A stretch of 49,331 nucleotides of DNA. It comes from Roseovarius sp. MMSF_3281. Its GTDB lineage: Bacteria; Pseudomonadota; Alphaproteobacteria; Rhodobacterales; Rhodobacteraceae. The translations under genes and the position numbers were made by a program. The stretch lies in assembly GCF_030733685.1 (NCBI RefSeq), contig NZ_JASHIM010000026.1:1-49331 (forward strand). Reading direction: 5' to 3'. The notes under the pieces are model-generated. The model saw nothing but the letters and a program-made list of their open reading frames with translations, made no database searches and had not been told where the DNA came from. Shown one piece after another: positions 36,666 to 44,915 of this stretch. How positions within the stretch are numbered: position 1 is the stretch's first letter; each line of letters opens with the position of its first letter.

Positions 36666-37423
36666 CAGTCTTCGCGAATCTCGGCGGCGACGCGCTGCAT
36701 CTCGTCCAGAGGCAGGTAGCCGCGCAGCATTTGGTCGTTCATGACGAACGAAGGCGTGCCCGAGATATTCAGGCGTTGGGCCAGCGCGCGGTTTTCGGCG
36801 ATGACGGTGTCGACCTCGTCGCTGTCCATATGCGCGGTGATCGCCTCGACATCGAGGCCGAACCCTTGGGCCATGCGGTCAAGCGTGGTCTTGGTGATGT
36901 CGCCGGAAAAGGCCATCAGCGCGTCATGCACCTGTTCATAGGCCTCGTCGCCCTGGGTTTGCAGCGTGGCGATGGCAAAACGCGCGGACAGCACGGATTG
37001 TTCGCCCAGAATGGGGAATTCCTTGACGATCAGTTTGATGTTGCCGTCAAATTCCAGCAGGTCGTTGACCTCGGGGAAGGCGCGTTTGCAGTAGCCGCAT
37101 TTGTAATCCATGAACTCGACAAGGGTGATGTCGCCCTTGGGGTTGCCGCCGACCCATGAATGACCGTCGTTAAAGATGGCGTCGGAATTGGATTGGACCA
37201 TATCCACGTCATTTTGCGCCTGTGCCTCGGCCTGGCGTTGTTCGAGGACGGCCACGGCTTCCATGATCACTTCGGGGTTGTCCAGAAGATAGGCGCGAAT
37301 CTCGGCGCGGAAGGCCTCGCGCTCGGGTTGGCTCATGTCCTCGAGGTCGAGGGCCTGCGCGGGCAGGGCGGTGAGCGAGGCCATGGCAAGGGCCATGGCG
37401 GGCAAAAGGGGGCGGCGTTTCAT
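36665..37423 (-). CDS. DsbA-family thiol:disulfide interchange protein
   Basis: A 252-aa periplasmic protein with a signal peptide (1-24, ending AQA). An N-terminal helical segment (EDMSQPEREAFRAEIRAYLLDNP) precedes the thioredoxin fold, whose redox motif is CGYC at 109-112 (DYKCGYCKRAFP). A helical insertion follows, then the cis-proline loop SGTPSFVMND and LRGYLPLDEMQ. This arrangement matches Com1/ScsC-like DsbA proteins of alphaproteobacteria. It is followed by the CPEC paralogue and preceded, 6 bp upstream, by an M48 protease gene, suggesting an envelope protein quality-control operon. Confidence 0.88.
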   Translation of the reverse strand: MKRRPLLPAMALAMASLTALPAQALDLEDMSQPEREAFRAEIRAYLLDNPEVIMEAVAVLEQRQAEAQAQNDVDMVQSNSDAIFNDGHSWVGGNPKGDITLVEFMDYKCGYCKRAFPEVNDLLEFDGNIKLIVKEFPILGEQSVLSARFAIATLQTQGDEAYEQVHDALMAFSGDITKTTLDRMAQGFGLDVEAITAHMDSDEVDTVIAENRALAQRLNISGTPSFVMNDQMLRGYLPLDEMQRVAAEIRED

Positions 37424-37429
37424 GCGGGG

Positions 37430-38764
37430 TTATCTCCGTTTGCGTTGTTTGGCGGCCTGTTGCGCCGCAGATAGCACATCCTGCGCGCGACGCCAGCCGG
37501 TCGAGCCACGTGGCAGCATATCGCTGGCGCGTTGGCTGTGCAGGCCGGCGTCTTCCATCCGGCCCTGCATGGCGTAGCGTTCAGCGGTGAGCAACGAGGC
37601 CATGCCGCGATTGCCCTGCTTGGCATAGGCCTGTGCCAGATCGCGCATCACGCGGCTGTCGCGGGCATCGCGGGCGCGGGCCTTTTCAAGATACTGGGTG
37701 GCTTGCCCGACCTTGCCCTGTGCCAGAAGGGCGCGGCCATAGGCCCCAAGGATCAACGGGTTGTTCGGGTCGAGCTGCGTGGCGCGGCCATAGGCCGAGG
37801 CCGCCGCGCCGAAGCGGCGGCTTTCGATCAGGATCTGGCCCTTGAGTTCGTAAAGGAAAGGGTCCTTGGGCCGTGTGGCGATCGCGGCATCAATGGATTT
37901 GAGCGCGCGCGACAGGTTGGAGCGGCGGTGGTGGGCCACCGCCTCGCGGATGAGTTTGACATCGCGAAAGCCCGATTCTCCGGCCCGGCGCAATGTCCAT
38001 TTCGGGCTACGTTGAAAGGCCGAAAGCTTACCCTTGGCGCGGGCGAACCAGTAGTCGTAGGTCTGGCTGTTGCGGGCCTTGTCCGCATAGGCGTCGGCCA
38101 GCCGTTTGACGACGCGGAAGCGGTCGGCGCTCATTGGGTGGGTGCGCGCGTAGGGGTCTTGGCGCGCGGCGCTGAGGGCTTCCTGACCACGGAAGATATC
38201 CATGACCTTGACCATGCCCTGCGGGTCGATCCCCGCTTGGGCCATGTAGCGCATGCCGGATTGGTCGGCGGCGTTTTCCTCGGCCCTTGTATGGGCGAAG
38301 AACAGGCGTTGCGCGGTGGTTTGCGCCCCGAGGGCGGCACCGGCGGCGGCCTCGCCCGAGCCTGCGGCCACGGCGGCGGCTGCGGCAAGTGCCGCCCCGA
38401 TCCCGGCGGCGGTGCGCGCGTTGCGCAGGTTGATCGGGCGGCGCACGAGGTGGCCATTGGCGATATGGGCGGCCTCATGCGCCAAGACCGCCTGTAGCAT
38501 CGCGGCATTGTCCATTTTCAGCAAAAGGCCGGAGTGGACGAAGATATGGTTGCGGTCGACCACGAAGGCGTTGAGGTTGCGATCGTCGATCACAAGGATA
38601 TCCACGCGCGCCGGGCTGAGGCCCGCGGTTTTCAGCACGGGTTCGGCCAATTGCTTGAGCGCATACTCGATATCGGGATCGCGCAGAAGGGTCAGCGCGC
38701 GCAGGGGTGCTGCCAGCGTCATCGTAAGCAGGAGCGCGATGGTCAAGAGCCTGATAAGGTGCAT
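37430..38764 (-). CDS. periplasmic M48-family metalloprotease with TPR repeats (BepA-like)
   Basis: A 444-aa secreted zinc protease. Signal peptide 1-24. The HExxH motif is HEAAH at 96-100 and the third ligand is probably E163 in RAEENAADQSG. The C-terminal half (about 280-425) holds tetratricopeptide repeats such as AIATRPKDPFLYELKGQILI and YGRATQLDPNNPLILGAYG. This architecture is that of BepA/YfgC, which helps outer-membrane protein assembly and degrades stalled ones. The ATG at 38764 gives a standard signal peptide; longer frames run into the divergent aminotransferase. A downstream dsbA pair suggests joint envelope roles. Confidence 0.9.
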   Translation of the reverse strand: MHLIRLLTIALLLTMTLAAPLRALTLLRDPDIEYALKQLAEPVLKTAGLSPARVDILVIDDRNLNAFVVDRNHIFVHSGLLLKMDNAAMLQAVLAHEAAHIANGHLVRRPINLRNARTAAGIGAALAAAAAVAAGSGEAAAGAALGAQTTAQRLFFAHTRAEENAADQSGMRYMAQAGIDPQGMVKVMDIFRGQEALSAARQDPYARTHPMSADRFRVVKRLADAYADKARNSQTYDYWFARAKGKLSAFQRSPKWTLRRAGESGFRDVKLIREAVAHHRRSNLSRALKSIDAAIATRPKDPFLYELKGQILIESRRFGAAASAYGRATQLDPNNPLILGAYGRALLAQGKVGQATQYLEKARARDARDSRVMRDLAQAYAKQGNRGMASLLTAERYAMQGRMEDAGLHSQRASDMLPRGSTGWRRAQDVLSAAQQAAKQRKRR

Positions 38765-38825
38765 TGACGGCAGGGCCTTTTCCGGTTGAAACGGGCGGTA
38801 ACAGGCGCAGTTTAGGAGCGAAGCG

Positions 38826-39971
38826 ATGCGGAACTCAACCCGAAGCGGCGTTGATCCCTTTATTGTGATGGACGTGATGGAGGCCGCGCGGCGGGCCGAG
38901 GCCGAGGGGCGGCATATCATCCATATGGAGGTGGGTCAGCCGGGCACACCTGCGCCGCAGGGGGCGCGGGACGCTTTGGCAAGGGCCATGGACGAGGATG
39001 CCATGGGCTATACCGTGGCGCTTGGCCTGCCCGCGCTGCGCACCCGCATCGCCCGGCTTTACGGCGAGTGGTACGACGTTGATCTGAACCCCGATCGGGT
39101 GGTGGTGACCCCGGGCAGTTCGGGGGCCTTTATCCTGGCCTTCACGGCGCTTTTCGATACTGGCGACCGGGTGGGCATCGGGGCCCCCGGGTATCCCAGT
39201 TACCGCCAGATCCTGAAAGCGCTGGACCTTGTGCCGGTGGATATCGAGACAGCGGCGGAAAACCGCCTTCAGCCGGTGCCGGGCGACCTTGCGGGTCGTG
39301 ATCTGGCGGGTCTGATGGTGGCCAGCCCGGCGAATCCCAGCGGGACGATGTTGGGTCGCGCGGATATGGCCGCGCTCATGGAGGCCTGCCAGGCCCAGGG
39401 GGCCAGTTTCATCAGCGACGAGATTTACCACGGTATCGAGTACGAGGCGAAGGCGGTGACCGCGCTGGAGATCAGCGACGAGGCCTATGTGATCAACTCG
39501 TTTTCCAAGTATTTCAGCATGACCGGCTGGCGCGTGGGCTGGATGGTGGTGCCGGACGATCATGTGCGGGTGGTGGAGCGCCTGGCGCAGAACCTGTTCA
39601 TTTGCCCGCCGCATGCCAGCCAGGTGGCGGCCCTTGCGGCGATGGACTGCGGCGAGGAGTTGGAGGCCAATATGGCCGTCTATCGCGCCAACCGGCAATT
39701 GATGCTGGAGGGGCTGCCCAAGGCAGGATTCGACCGGATCGCGCCGCCGGATGGGGCGTTTTACGTTTATGCCGATGTCAGCCACATCACCGACGACAGC
39801 CGCGCCTTTGCCGCCGAGATATTGGAGAGGGCGGGCGTTGCGGTGACGCCGGGGTTGGATTTCGACCCTGCACGTGGGGCGGGAACGATCCGGTTTTCCT
39901 ATGCCCGCAGCACGGCGGATATTGAGGAGGGTTTGGCGCGGCTTGAGCGGTTCATGGCAGAGCGTGGTTAA
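38826..39971 (+). CDS. PLP-dependent aminotransferase, class I/II
   Basis: A 381-aa fold-type I aminotransferase. The Schiff-base lysine is K228 in NSFSKYFSMTGWRVGW. Other PLP contacts are PGSSGAF (about 96-102), SPANPSG (168-174) and DEIYHGIEY (198-206), and the C-terminal arginine that holds the substrate carboxylate is in GTIRFSYARS. It resembles aspartate/aromatic-type class I enzymes (AspC-like), but the amino donor cannot be fixed from sequence. ATG 38826 has AGGAGCGAAG upstream. It is divergent from the M48 gene, sharing a 61-bp intergenic region. Confidence 0.88.
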   Translation: MRNSTRSGVDPFIVMDVMEAARRAEAEGRHIIHMEVGQPGTPAPQGARDALARAMDEDAMGYTVALGLPALRTRIARLYGEWYDVDLNPDRVVVTPGSSGAFILAFTALFDTGDRVGIGAPGYPSYRQILKALDLVPVDIETAAENRLQPVPGDLAGRDLAGLMVASPANPSGTMLGRADMAALMEACQAQGASFISDEIYHGIEYEAKAVTALEISDEAYVINSFSKYFSMTGWRVGWMVVPDDHVRVVERLAQNLFICPPHASQVAALAAMDCGEELEANMAVYRANRQLMLEGLPKAGFDRIAPPDGAFYVYADVSHITDDSRAFAAEILERAGVAVTPGLDFDPARGAGTIRFSYARSTADIEEGLARLERFMAERG

Positions 39972-39997
39972 CCCATTGGTTTAACTTCGAAAAATCC

Positions 39998-40094
39998 TGC
40001 ACCGCGTCGGTATTGCATCGATATTTTTTCCCGCAGCCCGGCGGGTAAACAGGGCGCGCGGTGCAAAACGTACGGGCGTTTTTTACGTTTTGCA
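39998..40094. other. structured spacer with nested inverted repeats after the aminotransferase gene
   Basis: TGCACCGCG (39998-40006) is the inverse complement of CGCGGTGCA (40057-40065). TGCAAAACGTA (40062-40072) is the inverse complement of TACGTTTTGCA (40084-40094). Inside the latter, AAAACG-TACGGG-CGTTTT followed by TT forms an alternative terminator-like hairpin (40065-40084). These structures exclude each other. The spacer 39972-40233 has no recognisable gene. Confidence 0.5.
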
Positions 40095-40233
40095 TGAGCG
40101 GCATGGCCGGTTGTCGTCGCTATGTGTGCCGCGCGTATCGAAAGGGTTATGCAAGCACTGTGTCTGCGCGGTATATCTTGGATGAGATACTGGGCGGGCG
40201 TTGGCCTTGGTCGTGCAGAGGCGGGGGAGTGGG

Positions 40234-40725
40234 ATGCGAGTAATTTTGGTTTTGCTGGGCATGGCGGCGGCCCTGCCGGTGGTGGCGCAGGACTTCGCGG
40301 TGGATGGTCACCGGATAGATCGCTGCATTGCCATTCAGGACGACCCGATGCTGTGCGTGGGGCGGGAAGCCTATGACTGCATCGAGGCCAATGGTGGCGG
40401 GCCGAACATGGTGCTTGCCGCCTGCCATGAGGCCGAGGCGGTGTTTTGGGACGCGGCCCTGAACAGGGCGTATCAACACCTTGTCTATCTGGCGCGCGAG
40501 CGCGAGGCGGGGGACGTGGGGTATGAGGCCGGCGCGCTGGTCACCGCGCTGCGGGATATGCAGCGGGCGTGGATGGTTTACCGCGATGCAAGTTGTGACA
40601 ATGCGCTGGCGCTAGCCAAGCCCTTTGGGTCGGCGGCGGGGCCGGCCTTTGCCGAATGCCAGATGGTGCAAACCGCGCGGCAGTATTTCGTGCTACGCGG
40701 GATGCGGCAGGACTATTTGCGTTGA
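40234..40725 (+). CDS. secreted LprI-like (DUF1311) protein
   Basis: A 163-aa protein with a signal peptide MRVILVLLGMAAALPVVAQ. Mature domain: DRCIAIQDDPMLCVGREAYDCIEANGG, CHEAEAVFWDAALNRAYQHLV, LRDMQRAWMVYRDASCDNA and AECQMVQTARQYFVLRGM. This is the cysteine-rich LprI/DUF1311 pattern; some family members inhibit lysozyme. It resembles the product of 1468-1929 in type. ATG 40234 follows GGGGGAG. Its neighbours downstream are peptidoglycan genes (amidase, PBP1A), which fits a cell-wall-protective role by inference. Confidence 0.82.
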   Translation: MRVILVLLGMAAALPVVAQDFAVDGHRIDRCIAIQDDPMLCVGREAYDCIEANGGGPNMVLAACHEAEAVFWDAALNRAYQHLVYLAREREAGDVGYEAGALVTALRDMQRAWMVYRDASCDNALALAKPFGSAAGPAFAECQMVQTARQYFVLRGMRQDYLR

Positions 40726-40745
40726 ATACTGCGCGCGCAAGGGGG

Positions 40746-40840
40746 CAAGGCCTTTCGAAAGGCCTTGGGCACGCAAATTCGAATTTGCGTTTTAAAGCGC
40801 CTTTGAAGGCGCTTTGTGCAAGGCGTTTCGAAACGCCTTG
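40746..40840. repeat. array of four long palindromes
   Basis: Four dyads follow each other in 95 bp. P1 (40746-40767) is a perfect 22-bp palindrome with half CAAGGCCTTTC. P2 (40771-40790) is a perfect 20-bp palindrome with half ACGCAAATTC. P3 (40794-40815) has 10-bp arms AAAGCGCCTT around TG. P4 (40819-40840) is a perfect 22-bp palindrome with half CAAGGCGTTTC. P1, P2 and P4 are all centred on TTCGAA or ATTCGAAT. Located between the LprI-like gene and the amidase; the rest of the spacer to 40992 shows nothing clear. Confidence 0.85.
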
Positions 40841-40992
40841 GCCGGCGGGCCGATAGAATTTGGCGGGGCGCGCCGTCGGGAGACGGCGGGATTTGGATAT
40901 TTTCGGCCAGAAGACGCGCCGGGGCAGGTGCATTGGGGTTGGCCTTGGTGTATCTTGGCCGCAAAGAAAGAGCCAAAACGGCGGTGAGCAGG

Positions 40993-42210
40993 ATGATCAG
41001 GGCAATTGGGGTAATGGTTCTTGGCCTTTGGGCCGGTTTGGCCGGGGCGCAGGAGTTCAGCGGCCTGGCGCGGGTTTTGCCCGAGGCGAGCGGTGTGGAG
41101 GATACGCGCCGGGGCCTGACGGTTGACCTGGCCCTGAGCCAAGGGGTGCCGTACCGGGTGTTTACCCTGGATGATCCGGCCCGGTTGGTGATGGATTTCC
41201 GCGAGGTGGATTGGCAAGGGGTTTCGCCCGAAGCCTTGGACCGCAGCGAGCGGGCCCTGGCCCTGCGGATGGGCGGGTTCCGGCCCGGATGGTCGCGGAT
41301 GGTCGTGGATCTGGACGGGCCTTACCGTCCGCAAACCGTGGATTTGCGGGTGACACCGGAAACCGGTGCCGCGGCCTTGGAGGTTGTCTTGCAGGCCAGT
41401 GACCCCGAGGCATTCGCCGCCGCCTCCGGCGCGCCGGATATGCCGGGCTGGGCTTTGCCGTCGGCGGGGGTGAAGGCCGAGCGCCGCCCGCGCCAACGTG
41501 GCGAAGACCCGTTGACGGTGGTAATTGATCCCGGCCATGGCGGGATCGACCCGGGGGCCGAGGCCGGTGGCCTGGCCGAAAAAGATCTGATGTTGCAGTT
41601 TGCCCGCGAGTTGAAAGAGGTGCTTTTGCGCGCGGGCGGCATGGAGGTGGTTCTGACCCGGAACGACGACACCTTCGTGTCGCTGGAGCGGCGGGTGGCG
41701 ATTGCCCATCAGGTGCAGGCGGATATTTTCCTGTCGCTGCATGCCGATGCGTTAAGCGAGGGGCGGGCGCATGGGGCCACGGTCTATACCCTGTCGGACA
41801 GTGCCAGCGATGCGGCCAGTGCGGCCTTGGCCGAGCGGCATAACCGGGCCGATATGCTGGCCGGTGTGGACCTGCGCGGCAGCGATGACGTGGTGGCCGA
41901 TGTCCTGATGGATCTTGCGCGGATGGAAACCCAGCCGCGCGCCGAGCGTCTGGCCAAAGCGGTGCGCTTGAGCCTTGCGGACTATAACCTGCCGTTGCAT
42001 TCGCGGCCCCTGCGCCATGCGGGATTCTCGGTGTTGAAAAGCCCCGATATTCCCTCGCTTTTGGTGGAGCTCGGGTTCTTGTCGAGCAAACGGGACCGGG
42101 CCAACCTGCGCGATGGCGCGTGGCGCGCGCGGATGGCCGATGCCCTGCGCGATGCGATCGCGGCATGGCGCTTGGCGGATGCGGCGGCGGCCGATCTGGT
42201 ACGGCAATGA
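40993..42210 (+). CDS. N-acetylmuramoyl-L-alanine amidase
   Basis: A 405-aa periplasmic zinc amidase that cuts the bond between N-acetylmuramate and L-alanine in peptidoglycan during daughter-cell separation. Signal peptide 1-19. An N-terminal AMIN domain (about 25-135) is expected to target the divisome. The Amidase_3 domain (about 174-395) has zinc ligands H182 (VIDPGHGG), E196 (GLAEKD) and H250 (SLHADA), and the second glutamate in LVELGFLSS. The ATG at 40993 follows GAGCAGG. Followed by mrcA and prfB, an order typical of Rhodobacteraceae. Confidence 0.93.
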   Translation: MIRAIGVMVLGLWAGLAGAQEFSGLARVLPEASGVEDTRRGLTVDLALSQGVPYRVFTLDDPARLVMDFREVDWQGVSPEALDRSERALALRMGGFRPGWSRMVVDLDGPYRPQTVDLRVTPETGAAALEVVLQASDPEAFAAASGAPDMPGWALPSAGVKAERRPRQRGEDPLTVVIDPGHGGIDPGAEAGGLAEKDLMLQFARELKEVLLRAGGMEVVLTRNDDTFVSLERRVAIAHQVQADIFLSLHADALSEGRAHGATVYTLSDSASDAASAALAERHNRADMLAGVDLRGSDDVVADVLMDLARMETQPRAERLAKAVRLSLADYNLPLHSRPLRHAGFSVLKSPDIPSLLVELGFLSSKRDRANLRDGAWRARMADALRDAIAAWRLADAAAADLVRQ

Positions 42211-42243
42211 GCGGCCTATGGGACGCGGGCCGGCAGTTGTGTT

Positions 42244-42272
42244 TTGACGCGGCGACCCCCCGTGCCTATATG
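42244..42272 (+). promoter_or_regulatory. sigma70-type promoter of mrcA
   Basis: TTGACG (42244-42249), 17-bp spacer, TATATG (42267-42272). This is the best promoter match in the window. A start point near 42279 leaves only about 8 nt before the GTG at 42287 but 20 nt before the TTG at 42299. Confidence 0.6.
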
Positions 42273-42286
42273 AGGGTCAAATCAAT

Positions 42287-44821
42287 GTGGGGGCCGCTTT
42301 GCTTCGGGCGATAGGATCATTTTTCGGCACGCTGTTCAGTCTTCTGACACTGGGCGTGATGCTGATCGCGCTGAGCATCGGCGCGGTCTTTCACATCTAT
42401 GGCAAGGACTTGCCCAGCCATGAAAGCCTTGCCAATTACACGCCCCCCACCATCAGCCGGATTTATTCCGGCGAAGGGCGTATCATCGACGAGTTCAGCC
42501 GCGAGCGGCGCTTGTTCACGCCCGCCGCGGATATCCCCGATCTGGTCAAGCAGGCCTTTATCAGTGCCGAGGACAAGAATTTCTATGATCACGGTGGCTA
42601 TGACGCGCGGGGGATCGCGGCGGCTATTGTCGAGGCGGTACGGTCGCGCGGGCGCAACGTGCGCGGGGCCTCGACCATCACGCAGCAGGTGATGAAGAAT
42701 TTCCTGCTGTCGGGCGACCGCCGGATCGAGCGCAAGATCAAGGAGATCATCCTTGCCACCCGGATCGAGGAGACCCTGAGCAAGGAAAAGATCCTCGAAC
42801 TTTACCTCAACGAGATTTTCCTTGGCCAGAATTCCTATGGTGTGACGGCGGCGGCGCAGACCTATTTCAACAAGTCCCTGCGCCAGTTGGCGCCGCACGA
42901 GGCGGCAACGCTGGCCTCGATGCCGAAAGCACCCAGCGATTATCACCCGGTGCGCGAGAAAGAGCGGCTGTTGAACCGTCGGAATTTCGTGCTGAAGGAG
43001 ATGTTCGAGAACGGCTATCTGGATCGGGCCACCTATGAGTCAGAGGTGGCCGCGCCCCTGCGCAGCGTCCAGAACGGCGATTACGAACCGTTCAGCGCCG
43101 AGTTGCCGCCGCGCGATTACTTTACCGATGAAATCCGCCGCCAGTTGAGCCGCGATTTCGGCGAGGGCGAGTTTTTCACCGGCGGCCTGAGTGTCCGCGC
43201 CACGATTGACCCGGAGATGCAGGAAGAGGCCGCCGTGGCCCTGCGCCGACAGCTGGAACGCTATGACCGGGGCAGGGGCCGTTGGCGCGGGACGGGGATT
43301 GTCCTGCCCGAAGAGGCCTTGGCCAGCGAAGAGGCGTGGCGCGAGGCCCTGGGACAGGCCAAGGTGGCGCGCGACATCGAGTTGAACGGCACGTGGTATC
43401 CGGCGGTGGTGCTGGACATCGGCGATCAGGAAATGCGTCTGGGCATCGAAGGTGTCGCGCCGGACGAGAACGCGCCGCATGTGGTGCCGCGCAGCGATAT
43501 CGCGTGGCTGCCCGGCAGTTTCCGGGACGAATTCGAAGTGGGCGAGGTGGTCCATGTTCGCAAGATGACCGAAGACGGCAGCGGCGATTTCATCCGCTGG
43601 ACCCTGCGGCAGGTGCCCGAGGCGCAAGGCGGTTTCGTGGCGATGGACGTGCAGACCGGCCGGGTTCTGGCGATGCAGGGGGGCTTTTCCTACCAGCATT
43701 CGGTTTTCAACCGCGCCACGCAGGCCAAGCGGCAGCCGGGGTCGAGCTTCAAGCCCTTCGTTTACGCGGCGGCTTTGGACAGCGGGTATACCCCTGCGAC
43801 CATCGTGGTGGATGCGCCGATCGAGATCAATACGCCGCAGGGCTTGTGGCGTCCGCGCAATTCGTCGAACAAGTTCTACGGGCCCACGCCCCTGCGCACG
43901 GGGATCGAACGGTCGCGGAACCTGATGACCATTCGCCTGGCCCAGGAGGTGGGCATGGATGTGGTTGCCGATTATGCCGAACGCTTTGGCGTGTATGACA
44001 ACATGGGGTCGTTCCTTGCCAATTCCCTGGGGTCGGAAGAGACCACGCTTTACAAGGTGGTTTCGGCCTACGCGATGTTCGCGAATGGCGGTGAGCGGGT
44101 CGAGCCGACCTTGGTGGACCGGGTCCAGGACCGTTACGGCAAGACCGTCTATTCGCACGACACGCGCGAATGCGCCGATTGCGGCGATCCGACGATTCCG
44201 CAAAACCGCGGACCGCGGATCGTGTCGGACCGCGAACAGGTGATGGATGCGATCACCGCCTATCAGCTGACCTCGATGATGAAGGGCGTGGTCGACCGGG
44301 GCACCGCATCGCGGGCCATCGACCTGCCGGTGCCGGTGGCGGGTAAGACGGGCACCACCAACGATGCGCGCGACGTGTGGTTCGTGGGCTTCACCAGCAC
44401 GGTCGCGGCGGGCTGTTACATCGGCTATGACCAGCCGCGCAGCCTTGGGCGCGGGGCCTTTGGCGCCTCGATGTGCGGGCCGGTGTTCCAGGAATTCATG
44501 GAAGAGGCCATCAAGAAATACGGTGGCGGCAACTTCCGTGTGCCGCCGGGCGGGCGTTTCATCAAGATCGACCGCTTTACCGGCGCGCGCCTGTCGGACG
44601 ACGCCAGTGGCGAACACGTGGTGGCCGAGTACTTCCGCGACGGGGAAGAGCCTATCTTTGGCATTACCTTCGATGGTGGCTTTGCCATGGGTGAAAACCT
44701 TGATCTGTATCGTTCGGGCGACCCCGAGCAGGTCAAGGAGGTCACCACCTCGACCGGCCAGAAGGCGACGGTGGGCAACAAGGCGAACTTTGGCACGATG
44801 AGTTCCGGCGGCCTGTATTGA
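42287..44821 (+). CDS. mrcA: penicillin-binding protein 1A
   Basis: A bifunctional peptidoglycan synthase. Counting from GTG 42287, it has 844 aa: a short cytoplasmic start, a transmembrane helix (about 10-35), a GT51 glycosyltransferase with catalytic E95 (SAEDKNFYDH) and GASTITQQ, an OB-like insertion (about 330-440), and a transpeptidase with active serine S486 in GSSFKP, SRN near 545 and KTGTT at 687. Start choice is uncertain: TTG 42299 gives MLRAIGSFFG, has GGGGG at 42289-42293 at good spacing and suits the promoter at 42244-42272 better than the GTG. Confidence 0.94.
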   Translation: MGAALLRAIGSFFGTLFSLLTLGVMLIALSIGAVFHIYGKDLPSHESLANYTPPTISRIYSGEGRIIDEFSRERRLFTPAADIPDLVKQAFISAEDKNFYDHGGYDARGIAAAIVEAVRSRGRNVRGASTITQQVMKNFLLSGDRRIERKIKEIILATRIEETLSKEKILELYLNEIFLGQNSYGVTAAAQTYFNKSLRQLAPHEAATLASMPKAPSDYHPVREKERLLNRRNFVLKEMFENGYLDRATYESEVAAPLRSVQNGDYEPFSAELPPRDYFTDEIRRQLSRDFGEGEFFTGGLSVRATIDPEMQEEAAVALRRQLERYDRGRGRWRGTGIVLPEEALASEEAWREALGQAKVARDIELNGTWYPAVVLDIGDQEMRLGIEGVAPDENAPHVVPRSDIAWLPGSFRDEFEVGEVVHVRKMTEDGSGDFIRWTLRQVPEAQGGFVAMDVQTGRVLAMQGGFSYQHSVFNRATQAKRQPGSSFKPFVYAAALDSGYTPATIVVDAPIEINTPQGLWRPRNSSNKFYGPTPLRTGIERSRNLMTIRLAQEVGMDVVADYAERFGVYDNMGSFLANSLGSEETTLYKVVSAYAMFANGGERVEPTLVDRVQDRYGKTVYSHDTRECADCGDPTIPQNRGPRIVSDREQVMDAITAYQLTSMMKGVVDRGTASRAIDLPVPVAGKTGTTNDARDVWFVGFTSTVAAGCYIGYDQPRSLGRGAFGASMCGPVFQEFMEEAIKKYGGGNFRVPPGGRFIKIDRFTGARLSDDASGEHVVAEYFRDGEEPIFGITFDGGFAMGENLDLYRSGDPEQVKEVTTSTGQKATVGNKANFGTMSSGGLY

Positions 44822-44840
44822 CCCCGAAAAGCCGATGACC

Positions 44841-44876
44841 GCAGGCCGGGTGACCTTGCCCGGCCCGGCGGCCTGC
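44841..44876 (+). other. competing GC hairpins between mrcA and prfB
   Basis: GCAGGCCG (44841-44848) can pair with CGGCCTGC (44869-44876), or GGCCGGG (44844-44850) with CCCGGCC (44859-44865). No T-run follows, so readthrough into prfB is expected; attenuation or processing is possible. Confidence 0.35.
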
Positions 44877-44915
44877 GTTATCACCCGCATCTGAGCAGAC
44901 CAAGGACCCCAAGCA

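Noticed and set aside
40061..40243. Short open frame in the structured spacer before the second LprI-like gene
   Set aside because: It starts at a GTG inside an inverted repeat, has no ribosome site and no hydrophobic or conserved pattern.
40746..40840. CRISPR-like array
   Set aside because: The repeated units are palindromes differing from each other and separated by 3 bp, with no constant repeat or unique spacers.
43040..44890. A 616-codon open frame on the - strand opposite mrcA
   Set aside because: Shadow frame of a well-supported PBP1A gene; no family features.
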